In this document: positions 36,038 through 43,896 of the stretch, one piece after another
Position numbering within the stretch: position 1 is the first letter of the stretch
Layout of the letters: the number at the start of each line of letters is the position of its first letter
Translations under genes and position numbers: made by a program
NCBI GenBank assembly: GCA_000153745.1
Contig: DS022282.1
Coordinates: 540,027 to 604,026 of the forward strand
Direction of reading: 5' to 3'
Length of the DNA stretch: 64,000 bases
Source of the DNA: Rhodobacterales bacterium HTCC2255
Lineage (GTDB): Bacteria; Pseudomonadota; Alphaproteobacteria; Rhodobacterales; Rhodobacteraceae
The notes under the pieces: model-generated
Database searches by the model: none
Seen by the model: only the letters and a program-made list of their open reading frames with translations
Told to the model about the DNA's origin: nothing

Positions 36038-37690
36038 TCACTTCAGATATCTCCCTTTTGCCTTACCACGATAAAAATCTGCAGCTAAGTCTGGGACATC
36101 TGCATCATCATAAACACCCAGCATTATTCCAACGTCGCTGTCCATTTCAAACTTTTTATGAATGTTTTTATCTTCAATAGTAGTACGTTGAGCCATACGG
36201 CGACCCCATTGTGCCAAACGTTGATACATCATTTCAATGATGTCTTTATGTGTGCTTTGTCCACCTAAATCGTTTAATTCATTTGGATCGTTTTCCAAAT
36301 CAAATAACATCGGACGGAATCCACCTTCAGCGTGCATAAATTTCCAGCGTTTGTCCGCCACCATAAATAGGCGTGCATCTCTGATGCTAACACCTAATGT
36401 CTTCGCCATTTGCTGCTGTGAATAATCATATTCTGAGACAACGAAGTCACGCGGTTGCTCAACAACCTGACCATGAATAATTGGCCACAGGGATTTTCCT
36501 TCAAGTATATGATCAGGCACTTCGCCCGATGCATGTTCAACAAAGCTGGCTGTTAAATCGATTGCCTCAACCAGTGCATTGCAAACTGTACCGCGTGTTG
36601 CATCTGCTTCGCTGGAGGGGTCATAAACGACCAGAGGAACCTTGACTGATGGTGCATGGAAAAGATCCTTTTCACCAAGCCAATGATCACCCAAATAATC
36701 GCCATGATCAGAGGTAAGCACTATAATCGTATTTTCCATTTGGCCGCTGTCTTCAAGGTATTTAAACAACCGACCCATCTGATCATCACATTGTTTGATT
36801 AAGCCCATGTAGGCAGGAATTACAGTTTCGCGCACTTCATCGCGCGAAAAGCTCTGACCAATCGCATTTTCCATGAATGCTTTATAAACAGGGTGTGGAT
36901 CATCACGTTCATCCTCTGCACGAATGGCATCAGGCACATCAGCTGCCGTGTACATATCGTTATAAGGCGCAGGAACAATGTAAGGCCAATGTGGTTTAAT
37001 ATAACTTAGGTGACACAGCCATGGCTTATCATCTTGTGCATCAATAAATTTCATGGCTTCCGACGTTAGCCACGGCGTTTCACTGTCTTCCTCACGAATA
37101 TTTGCAGCAGTTCCTGCATATTTCATGAACCAGCCAGAAGTCATCTGATCATCTTCATCCAATCCAGCGTTTGCAAAATCTGCCCAAGGATTTTCGCCTT
37201 CATAACCCTGTGACTTTAAGAAAGTATTATATGGCGATACTTTGTCATCATAAAATCCATCTGGCCCATAAGCCCACAATCCATCATCTCGCAACCAAAC
37301 GTCAAATCCTGCCTCTGAAACTCGTGCCCCAATGACACTGTCGGGAGCAAGCCCTAAGCGTTTCATACCATCAGCGTCAACCTTCATATGTGTCTTACCA
37401 ATCAGCCAGCAATCCATTCCAGCCTTACGCAAGTGGTCACCTAAAGTCAGCTCTCCAACTTTAAGTGGTACATTATTCCATGCTGCACCGTGCGAACTAA
37501 CATACCTTCCAGTATACGTAGACATACGCGATGCACCACATACTGGAGACTGCACATAACAGTTCGAAAACCTAACCCCCATTGATGCCAAGCGATCTAT
37601 ATTTGGCGTTTCAAGCGTTTTGTGGCCTGCACAAGAAAGATAATCGAAGCGCAATTGGTCGAACATAATAAATAAGATATTCTTGGTCAT
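36038..37690 (-). CDS. sulfatase/phosphonate-monoester-hydrolase family enzyme
   Basis: 550-residue type I sulfatase-superfamily hydrolase. The formylglycine motif is CGASRMSTYTGR with Cys51, preceded by metal ligands in IMFDQLR (Asp11) and followed by KTHMK and TSDHGDYLGDHW. The overall pattern (FDQLRFDYLSC, QSPVCG, YVSSHGA) is closest to the PMH/arylsulfatase subgroup that cleaves sulfate or phosphonate monoesters. No signal peptide, so cytoplasmic. It needs a formylglycine-generating enzyme, not seen in the window. Its base composition is more G+C rich than the flanking genes, which may point to acquisition. Confidence 0.88.
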   Translation of the reverse strand: MTKNILFIMFDQLRFDYLSCAGHKTLETPNIDRLASMGVRFSNCYVQSPVCGASRMSTYTGRYVSSHGAAWNNVPLKVGELTLGDHLRKAGMDCWLIGKTHMKVDADGMKRLGLAPDSVIGARVSEAGFDVWLRDDGLWAYGPDGFYDDKVSPYNTFLKSQGYEGENPWADFANAGLDEDDQMTSGWFMKYAGTAANIREEDSETPWLTSEAMKFIDAQDDKPWLCHLSYIKPHWPYIVPAPYNDMYTAADVPDAIRAEDERDDPHPVYKAFMENAIGQSFSRDEVRETVIPAYMGLIKQCDDQMGRLFKYLEDSGQMENTIIVLTSDHGDYLGDHWLGEKDLFHAPSVKVPLVVYDPSSEADATRGTVCNALVEAIDLTASFVEHASGEVPDHILEGKSLWPIIHGQVVEQPRDFVVSEYDYSQQQMAKTLGVSIRDARLFMVADKRWKFMHAEGGFRPMLFDLENDPNELNDLGGQSTHKDIIEMMYQRLAQWGRRMAQRTTIEDKNIHKKFEMDSDVGIMLGVYDDADVPDLAADFYRGKAKGRYLK

Positions 37691-37807
37691 ATCTTTATTA
37701 TAAATTCTAATAATTATAGTTTGTCCAGCTTGATCTGTTATTTCATTGTGGGTAGAGCTACTAGTGTAAAATTTTGTTGATACATACTACCAACTATTTA
37801 TTAAAAA

Positions 37808-38569
37808 TTAGGCTTCATTGCGTGGGTTAATAACGCATTGGACGGCTATCTTTTTATCAACTTTTACTTCAATATAATCCCCTGGCTGTACTCTATGCAA
37901 ACCCAGTGCTGTTCCTCCCAATATGATATTACTTTCTGTTGTTTTTAAACCATGATTGCCCAAATGATTTTCAAGCCAATTTAATGAAGATTTTGGGCCA
38001 CCTTCCATTGGCCACAATTCACCAGAATCTATTACTGAACCATTAATTTCTAAAGAAAGAAGAGATGTTTTATCATATATTTCAGGTAAAGTTCGCCAAG
38101 TTTTATTTGATAAAACTATACCCCTATTGAGACCATTGTTTGCAATTAATTCAGACAATGATTTCTTTGGTGCACGGAAAATAAAATTATGTAGTTCAAT
38201 TATTGGAAAGACTGAAACTATATTACCATTTTCCCCTACTTCGATTGCCATCTCTGCTTCAACAGCCAGATTTAAGAAATGATCAGAGTTCAATTTTACA
38301 CCACTTTCATGTATCTCTGTATCAAACAAAGTTCCGCGAATAGGTCCCTGCATACCAAAAAGTTTTGTTGTTCCTGGGCCTGTGCATCCTACTTTATAAC
38401 CTATTACTTTTTCACCTGCCTCCAACCTAAAGCTGACTACTGCATCTTGAACAGCGTAGGCTTCTTCAATTGTCAGGGCAAAATTTTCTTCACCAAAACA
38501 AGTGCCAGGATTTACATGCTTGTAATCTATTAGCTGTCGGCGGGCTAATTCGTCTAAATTGTATATCAT
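37808..38569 (-). CDS. 2-keto-4-pentenoate hydratase/2-oxohepta-3-ene-1,7-dioate hydratase family
   Basis: 253-residue member of the MhpD/HpcG branch of the FAA-hydrolase fold. Supporting segments are the AYAVQDAVVSFR early helix, GYKVGCTGPG, the metal-ligating VEAEMAIEV (Glu-x-Glu) and the late ILGGTALGLHRVQPGDYIEV. The family hydrates 2-hydroxydienoates produced by meta-cleavage of aromatics, but many members have other roles. No ring-cleavage genes are adjacent. A 117-bp gap separates it from the sulfatase downstream; co-transcription is possible. Confidence 0.8.
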   Translation of the reverse strand: MIYNLDELARRQLIDYKHVNPGTCFGEENFALTIEEAYAVQDAVVSFRLEAGEKVIGYKVGCTGPGTTKLFGMQGPIRGTLFDTEIHESGVKLNSDHFLNLAVEAEMAIEVGENGNIVSVFPIIELHNFIFRAPKKSLSELIANNGLNRGIVLSNKTWRTLPEIYDKTSLLSLEINGSVIDSGELWPMEGGPKSSLNWLENHLGNHGLKTTESNIILGGTALGLHRVQPGDYIEVKVDKKIAVQCVINPRNEA

Positions 38570-38937
38570 TTTTCTATCAATATTATTTTGTACAGCGATG
38601 ACTTACTCATTTTGAACTCTCAGCTTCCTAAATGCAATATGTAGACGCTAGCTTAAGCCCCTTTTAAAGGTTTAATTCACTCAATCTCATATCATGTTAC
38701 AAAAATCACAACCCATAATCAGTGCGTTCAACGCGGCCTATATCGAGGAACAAAAACTAAAGTGTGCCTGTAAAGGTGGTGAATGCAAAGTTTCATTGGT
38801 TTAGTATCGCTTTTGGAGAATTGAATGATGATAAGTATGGTGATTTGATGCTCTCAAAGTTGTTATAAAAAACGTTTGACTCTCCACTAACTGGAAGGTT
38901 TAGACATTAAAAAACAACTATAGGATCAGCACATTTC
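38570..38937 (+). other. 368-bp intergenic region with a possible 36-codon Cys-rich frame
   Basis: Lies between the divergent hydratase and cytochrome c genes. On the + strand an ATG at 38694 opens 36 codons to a TAG at 38802-38804. The product ends KLKCACKGGECKVSLV, a C-x-C-x4-C metal-binding-like pattern. There is no good ribosome site, so this may be chance or the remnant of a gene. Nothing else is recognised. Confidence 0.3.
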
Positions 38938-39372
38938 ATGAAATTTGTTATCGCAATTGCAGCAGTTCTGGTTGCGGGTGGCATTGGCTACACGATGTGG
39001 CCCTCACCCCCCCAAACAAACACGACTGACAATGCTATCAGTATGGAAGGCAGACTCCTTGCCAATGTTATTTTGCCCAAAACACTGTCTCAGAACGCTC
39101 AAAACGGGAAGCGTAGCTTTGAAGCTAAATGCGCCACATGCCATGGAGTGAATGCAGCTGGTCAAGATGGCGTAGCGCCACCTCTTGTGCACAAAATTTA
39201 CGAACCTAGCCATCACGGAGATGAAAGCTTTCAACGTGCAGTATCCATGGGCGTTCAAGCCCATCACTGGCGATTTGGGAATATGCCCCCTGTTGAAGGA
39301 TTGACACGAGGTGATGTCAAAATGATAATCTCCTATATTCGCGAACTGCAACGATCAAATGGAATCAACTAA
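38938..39372 (+). CDS. monohaem cytochrome c, membrane-anchored
   Basis: 144-residue c-type cytochrome. One N-terminal hydrophobic helix (FVIAIAAVLVAGGIGYTMW) is likely a membrane anchor, as no cleavage site is evident. The haem site is CATCH in KCATCHGVNAAGQDG, and the axial Met is probably in FGNMPPVEGLT. It would carry electrons in the periplasm. It is the first gene of a tight cytochrome-copC-copD unit: 23 bp to copC, then two bases to copD. Association with copper proteins suggests a role in copper handling or oxidase maturation, an inference. Confidence 0.85.
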   Translation: MKFVIAIAAVLVAGGIGYTMWPSPPQTNTTDNAISMEGRLLANVILPKTLSQNAQNGKRSFEAKCATCHGVNAAGQDGVAPPLVHKIYEPSHHGDESFQRAVSMGVQAHHWRFGNMPPVEGLTRGDVKMIISYIRELQRSNGIN

Positions 39373-39395
39373 TTTTCAATAAAATAGGAAAAAAA

Positions 39396-39737
39396 ATGAA
39401 GAATTTTCTGCTTTCTGGATTGATAGCTTTTTGGGCAACGGGTGCTATTGCGCACTCCCCGCTCGATGAAACAACACCTGCCAATGAAGCGATTGTGTCA
39501 GAGATGCCAACTGAAGTTTTGATGGAGTTCAAAGGCGATATTCGTCTGGTACGAGTTGCCATCACTCATGCTTCTTCAGGCAGCATGGACATGGATCTCG
39601 GGGGTCAAACTGCGTTCACAAAGGCATTTAGATTGCCGATGCACGACATGGGTGCGGGTGTTTATGTTATTAAATGGCGTGGACTTGGTGCTGATGGTCA
39701 TGCCCTAAACGGTACTTTTAGTTTCACTGTAGAATAA
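39396..39737 (+). CDS. copC: CopC family periplasmic copper-binding protein
   Basis: 113-residue small cupredoxin-like protein with a signal peptide cleaved after ATGAIA, leaving an N-terminal His (HSPLDETTPA) that is the Cu(II) ligand of the family. The other Cu(II) ligands fit the GADGHALNGTF segment near the C-terminus (Asp and His). A possible Met/His-containing segment (MHDMGAG) could form a second site. AGGA precedes the ATG. It works with the adjacent CopD in copper uptake or tolerance. Confidence 0.9.
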   Translation: MKNFLLSGLIAFWATGAIAHSPLDETTPANEAIVSEMPTEVLMEFKGDIRLVRVAITHASSGSMDMDLGGQTAFTKAFRLPMHDMGAGVYVIKWRGLGADGHALNGTFSFTVE

Positions 39738-39739
39738 AT

Positions 39740-40588
39740 ATGCCCGATCTTTTTGGACTGGCAGCAATTATCACAAAATTCTTACTTTACCTTGGTGTAA
39801 TAACTGCAACAGGAACGGTTATTGCCGCCCTAGTGTTTAAGCTTGATCGCACGCGTGGTCTGGCAGTCATTTTTGCGGCTCTCGGTTTATTTGCAACGAT
39901 CCTAAGTTTTTCTTTGCGCGGTGCCAATCTAACCGGTGACTTGAGTGGTATGACTGACCCCATAATGCTGAACCTGTTATGGAGCACACCTGTTGGAACT
40001 GCATTGGCGCTTCGCCTTGTTGGTCTCAGTCTACTACTAGTGGGTCTCTTCTTGGGCCATATCGGGGCGTTGGCGTCAGTTCTGGGTGGTCTTATCGCAT
40101 TATTTTCGTTTACTCAAATTGGACACATTTCTGACAGTAAGGCTGCTTTCATGGAAGTTACATTGATGTTGCATCTGGTGGCAATTGCCCTTTGGATTGG
40201 AGTTCTAACACCATTGAATCGCTTGGCTTCGTCGTCCAAAACACATGTATCTGCAGCGGATGTCGGGCATCAATTTGGCCTAGTTGCGTCCTTTACCGTT
40301 CCCCTGTTGATTGTCGTAGGTACTTACATGGGCTACCAACTTGTAGGGTCATTCAATGCACTTGTAGAAACTAGTTATGGGCAGGCTTTAATCATAAAGG
40401 TACTTATGGTCGGTGGTCTTTTAGGACTTGCTGCTGCCAACAAACTTCGGTTCATTCCAGCTCTGCGTTTAGGTGATCCAATCGCCGCAAGTCATCTCTC
40501 CAAATCTATATACTTAGAATGGTTTGTCATCCTCACCATATTGGGAACAACCGCCGTTCTCACGACAAATCTCACTTTACCAAAATAA
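39740..40588 (+). CDS. copD: CopD family copper transport membrane protein
   Basis: 282-residue inner-membrane protein with eight predicted helices. The CopD/YcnJ membrane domain is indicated by the FTQIGHISDSKAAFMEVTLMLHLVAIALWIGVL block with conserved histidines in the central helices and the later WFVILTILGTTAVLT helix. It is thought to move copper across the inner membrane together with CopC. It begins two bases after the copC stop, so the pair is translationally coupled. Confidence 0.9.
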   Translation: MPDLFGLAAIITKFLLYLGVITATGTVIAALVFKLDRTRGLAVIFAALGLFATILSFSLRGANLTGDLSGMTDPIMLNLLWSTPVGTALALRLVGLSLLLVGLFLGHIGALASVLGGLIALFSFTQIGHISDSKAAFMEVTLMLHLVAIALWIGVLTPLNRLASSSKTHVSAADVGHQFGLVASFTVPLLIVVGTYMGYQLVGSFNALVETSYGQALIIKVLMVGGLLGLAAANKLRFIPALRLGDPIAASHLSKSIYLEWFVILTILGTTAVLTTNLTLPK

Positions 40589-40853
40589 GACACCACATGA
40601 ACAGATGACATTTCTTGGCAAGCGTCTCAGCCACAGTGATCTCAGCAATACCGACATTTGCAGTCAAAACCCTCCGCACTGGTGGCACGGTTTAACTGTT
40701 TGTGTATTTCTAAATTTTCAAAGTTCAATTTCATTCCAACTAGATTAAGCATTCCTCATGCTTATCTTTCAAACTTTGACATCAAATGATGTAGCAATTT
40801 GTCAAAATCAATCCGTGTACTAGATATCATTGATATAATAATAGGAGTTTAAC

Positions 40854-40973
40854 ATGGCGGGATGTGGATGTGGGCGTAGCCCAAATGGTAACTGTGTAGG
40901 ATGGCATAACTTGACAGAGGAGCAGTATTTGGAAAAAAAAGCTGCTTACGAAGAAAAGCAATCTGCAAAATAA
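40854..40973 (+). CDS. 39-residue Cys-rich small protein (MAGCGCGRSP type)
   Basis: A 39-codon gene with a strong ribosome site (AGGAG, six bases before ATG). The product begins MAGCGCGRSPNGNCVGWHNL and ends in a charged helix (TEEQYLEKKAAYEEKQ). The C-x-C-x7-C pattern followed by GWH suggests a small metal site (zinc, copper or Fe-S). I recall similar GCGCGRSP-type small proteins in other bacteria but can name no function. It is followed by a hairpin at 40986-41016. Position 265 bp after copD hints at, but does not show, a link to copper. Confidence 0.75.
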   Translation: MAGCGCGRSPNGNCVGWHNLTEEQYLEKKAAYEEKQSAK

Positions 40974-40985
40974 ATTTTATTAAAT

Positions 40986-41016
40986 GGGGTTACTAAGATA
41001 AAACTTTAGTAGCCTC
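40986..41016 (+). terminator. hairpin after the 39-residue gene
   Basis: Arms 40986-40996 and 41006-41016 form an 11-bp stem with two G-T pairs and a 9-base loop, 13 bases after the stop codon. No T run follows, so it is only a weak terminator candidate. Confidence 0.4.
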
Positions 41017-41221
41017 ATGCATCACTAACTAATAATATAATCATTATTAACATGATCAACCATCTCCTAAATAAGGTGGACGTGTAGGCTTCAGAAAAAA
41101 ATATTTAATAGTCTAGTTTACATAAAAAAAATATACTACTTTTAAGAAATATTAGCACTCCAAATATACATTTTCTTAGTTGGATGCCATTCAGCTAGTT
41201 ATATGATTGTGAGATACTTCA

Positions 41222-43267
41222 ATGAGCAAAGACCCACTACTTCAAACTTATCAACTCAAACATCTTACATTGAAAAACCGGATCATGACGACAAGCCATG
41301 AACCTGCATATCCTGAAGACGGCATGCCAAAAGACCGGTATCGAGCCTACCACGAAGAACGTGCAAAAGCAGGTGTTGCGCTGACGATGACTGCGGGGTC
41401 TGCGGCCGTTTCAAAAGATAGCCCACCGGTCTTTAATAATATTCTTGCCTACAAGGACGAGGTAGTCCCATGGATACAAAACCTAACTGACGGGTGCCAT
41501 GAACATGGCTGTGCTGTGATGATCCAGCTGACCCATCTGGGGCGGCGAACAACCTGGAACAAGGGCGATTGGCTGCCTTCTGTATCATCATCCAAACATA
41601 GAGAACCCGCGCACCGCGCCTTCCCCAAGCTAATTGAAGATTGGGATATTGAGCGGATTATTACAGATTTTGCAGATGCCGCAGAACGGATGAAGGCGGG
41701 TGGAATGGATGGCATTGAGTTGCAAGTTTACGGCCATCTGTTGGATCAGTTCTGGTCGCCTCTAACCAATGATTTGGTCGGACCATACGGAGCTGATACA
41801 CTAGAAAACAGAATGCGTTTCCCAATGGATGTACTTGGCGCAATCCGCAAGCGAGTGGGTTCAGAATTCATTGTGGGGTTTCGTTATACCGCTGATGAAG
41901 CACAGAAAGGTGGTATAACAGCGGAAGACGGATTGAAAATCTCTAAAACGCTTGCTGACACAGGGCAGCTGGATTTTTTAAATGTCGTGCGTGGGCGTAT
42001 TCATACCGATCCAGCAATGACTGAACTTATCCCAATCCAAGGCATGAAAAACGCCCCCCATCTGGATTTCGCAGGACAGGTTAAAAAACTGACAGGCATG
42101 CCCACTTTTCATGCCGCAAAAATCCCTGATGTCGCCACCGCCCGTCATGCTGTTGAGGCAGGACTATTAGATATGGTTGGCATGACCCGCGCGCACATGG
42201 CCGACCCCCATGTAGTCAAAAAGATCATAGAGGGTCGCGAGGATGACATCCGCCCCTGTGTTGGCGCAACCTATTGCCTTGATCGTATCTACGAGGCAGG
42301 CGACGCACTTTGTATTCATAACGCAGCTACAGGGCGTGAATTAACCATGCCACACACAATTCAGCCTGCTGAAAAGAAACGTAAAGTTGTTATTGTCGGC
42401 GCAGGCCCCGCCGGCCTTGAAGCTGCCCGTGTGGCCGCCGAACGAGGCCATAATGTTGTTGTGTTTGAGGCTCAACCAGATCCAGGTGGGCAAATTCGCT
42501 TAACAGCACAAAGCCCGCGTCGCCGTGAGATGATCTCAATTATCGATTGGCGAATGGCACAATGTGCAGCGCGTGATGTTGAATTTAATTTTAACAGATG
42601 GGCTGAAGCCGGTGATGTCATTGACCAGAAGCCAGACGTTGTAATTATCGCAACGGGAGGCATGCCAAATACGGAACTGTTTGAAACTGGCAAAGACAGC
42701 ACTCACGTCGTGACCTCATGGGATATAATCGCGGGAGATGTAAAACCAGCAGATAGCATATTGATTTATGACGAAAGTGGCGATCACGCTGCGCTGCAAG
42801 CCGCTGAGGTTGCCGCAAATGCTGGTGCCAAAGTGGAGATAATGACACCTGACCGTACATTTTCAGCAGGTGTTATGGCGATGAACTTGGTGCCTTATAT
42901 GCGCTCGCTGCAGGACAAAGATACGACTTTCACCGTTGCTCGTCGCCTGTTAGGAGTAGAGCGCCGTGGCAATAAACTGGAAGCACAGATTGGGACAGAT
43001 TACAGTGATCATTCCGACATTCAAGAGTATGATCAGGTTGTTGTTAACTACGGAACTTTGCCTCTGGACAAACTATATTTTGATCTCAAGGATTTGAGCT
43101 CGAATGGTGGCTCTGTAGACCATGACGCTCTGATAAACGGTCACCCGCAAAATATTGTGAAAAACTCAGGCGGTGAATTTCAGTTATTCCGGATTGGCGA
43201 TGCGGTATCTGCACGAAACACCCATGCAGCGATTTATGATGCGCTGCGCTTACTTAAGGACATTTAG
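41222..43267 (+). CDS. old-yellow-enzyme/trimethylamine-dehydrogenase family flavoprotein, N-methylproline demethylase-like
   Basis: 681-residue enzyme: FMN-binding TIM barrel (about 1-340), a short cysteine cluster region, then FAD/NAD(P)-binding domains (VVIVGAGPAGLEAAR near residue 390). The cluster reads CVGATYCLDRIY...C (Cys346, Cys352, Cys364), so only three of the four cysteines seen in FadH or trimethylamine dehydrogenase are present here. The CVGATYCLDRIYEAGDALC pattern matches, from memory, proteins annotated as N-methylproline demethylase in stachydrine (proline betaine) degradation. It is monocistronic and distinctly more G+C rich than the flanking DNA. Confidence 0.82.
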   Translation: MSKDPLLQTYQLKHLTLKNRIMTTSHEPAYPEDGMPKDRYRAYHEERAKAGVALTMTAGSAAVSKDSPPVFNNILAYKDEVVPWIQNLTDGCHEHGCAVMIQLTHLGRRTTWNKGDWLPSVSSSKHREPAHRAFPKLIEDWDIERIITDFADAAERMKAGGMDGIELQVYGHLLDQFWSPLTNDLVGPYGADTLENRMRFPMDVLGAIRKRVGSEFIVGFRYTADEAQKGGITAEDGLKISKTLADTGQLDFLNVVRGRIHTDPAMTELIPIQGMKNAPHLDFAGQVKKLTGMPTFHAAKIPDVATARHAVEAGLLDMVGMTRAHMADPHVVKKIIEGREDDIRPCVGATYCLDRIYEAGDALCIHNAATGRELTMPHTIQPAEKKRKVVIVGAGPAGLEAARVAAERGHNVVVFEAQPDPGGQIRLTAQSPRRREMISIIDWRMAQCAARDVEFNFNRWAEAGDVIDQKPDVVIIATGGMPNTELFETGKDSTHVVTSWDIIAGDVKPADSILIYDESGDHAALQAAEVAANAGAKVEIMTPDRTFSAGVMAMNLVPYMRSLQDKDTTFTVARRLLGVERRGNKLEAQIGTDYSDHSDIQEYDQVVVNYGTLPLDKLYFDLKDLSSNGGSVDHDALINGHPQNIVKNSGGEFQLFRIGDAVSARNTHAAIYDALRLLKDI

Positions 43268-43368
43268 GCCAAAGCATCACACAAAACATAAGTCTGTGTT
43301 TAAATGAAATATCCAAGGAAAAAGTGCTTACTCTCTCGCTAATCACATATTTTCACATAGATATTTTA

Positions 43369-43896
43369 TCAAAAATTTATGATTAAATTGACAGTATCGC
43401 TGTAACTCCCCGCACGAACGTTCTGGCGCGGTGGTATGCGTCCGTAAACCACATGATTTATATTCATTCCTGTACCACTTCCACTTACTTTAGCTCCACT
43501 AGTAGTAGCATCTTCCCAAACAAATTCGCGGTTAGCGGCTGTATAGAGATTATAGTTGAGCGTGTGAGTGCCGTTACTCATGCCACGCTGTTCATAACTT
43601 CCATTGCCTGCACTTAGTCCTATGGTATAGCCAACGCCGCTGGGGCAGTTCACATCAATATTGCCTGTGCTATCAGATGCAGCATTGCTGAACAAATCAT
43701 AACTGCCAAAGTTCACACTTGTAATATTTATTGTGCATGCACGGCTCTGATACCCCATAAACGTAAAGAATAATGTTATGATCCAAGGCAATAGCCAATT
43801 GCGTTTACTTGTGCATGCAAGGTTAATTATCCCACTCATGCAAGCTCTTTGACAAGTTTGGTATAAGCAGAACTTTAAGCAGATAAATACATTCAT
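43369..43896 (-). CDS. spore coat U domain protein, probable Csu-type tip subunit
   Basis: 175-residue secreted protein with one SCPU (spore coat protein U) domain, starting after a long N-terminal signal; the mature part begins CTINITSVNFGSYD. The ATG at 43896 overlaps the usher stop as ATGA, a standard coupled start; an ATG at 43839 would give a more usual 155-residue precursor. Its place after the usher matches CsuE, the tip adhesin of archaic chaperone-usher pili. CsuE is usually about 340 residues with two domains; this one has a single domain. The ending YSDTVNLIINF is the subunit's C-terminal strand. Confidence 0.8.
   Translation of the reverse strand: MNVFICLKFCLYQTCQRACMSGIINLACTSKRNWLLPWIITLFFTFMGYQSRACTINITSVNFGSYDLFSNAASDSTGNIDVNCPSGVGYTIGLSAGNGSYEQRGMSNGTHTLNYNLYTAANREFVWEDATTSGAKVSGSGTGMNINHVVYGRIPPRQNVRAGSYSDTVNLIINF

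Noticed and set aside
40605-40748. 47-codon frame beginning MTFLGKRLSHSDL after copD
   Set aside because: No ribosome site and no recognisable motif. It could be a remnant but evidence is too thin to call.
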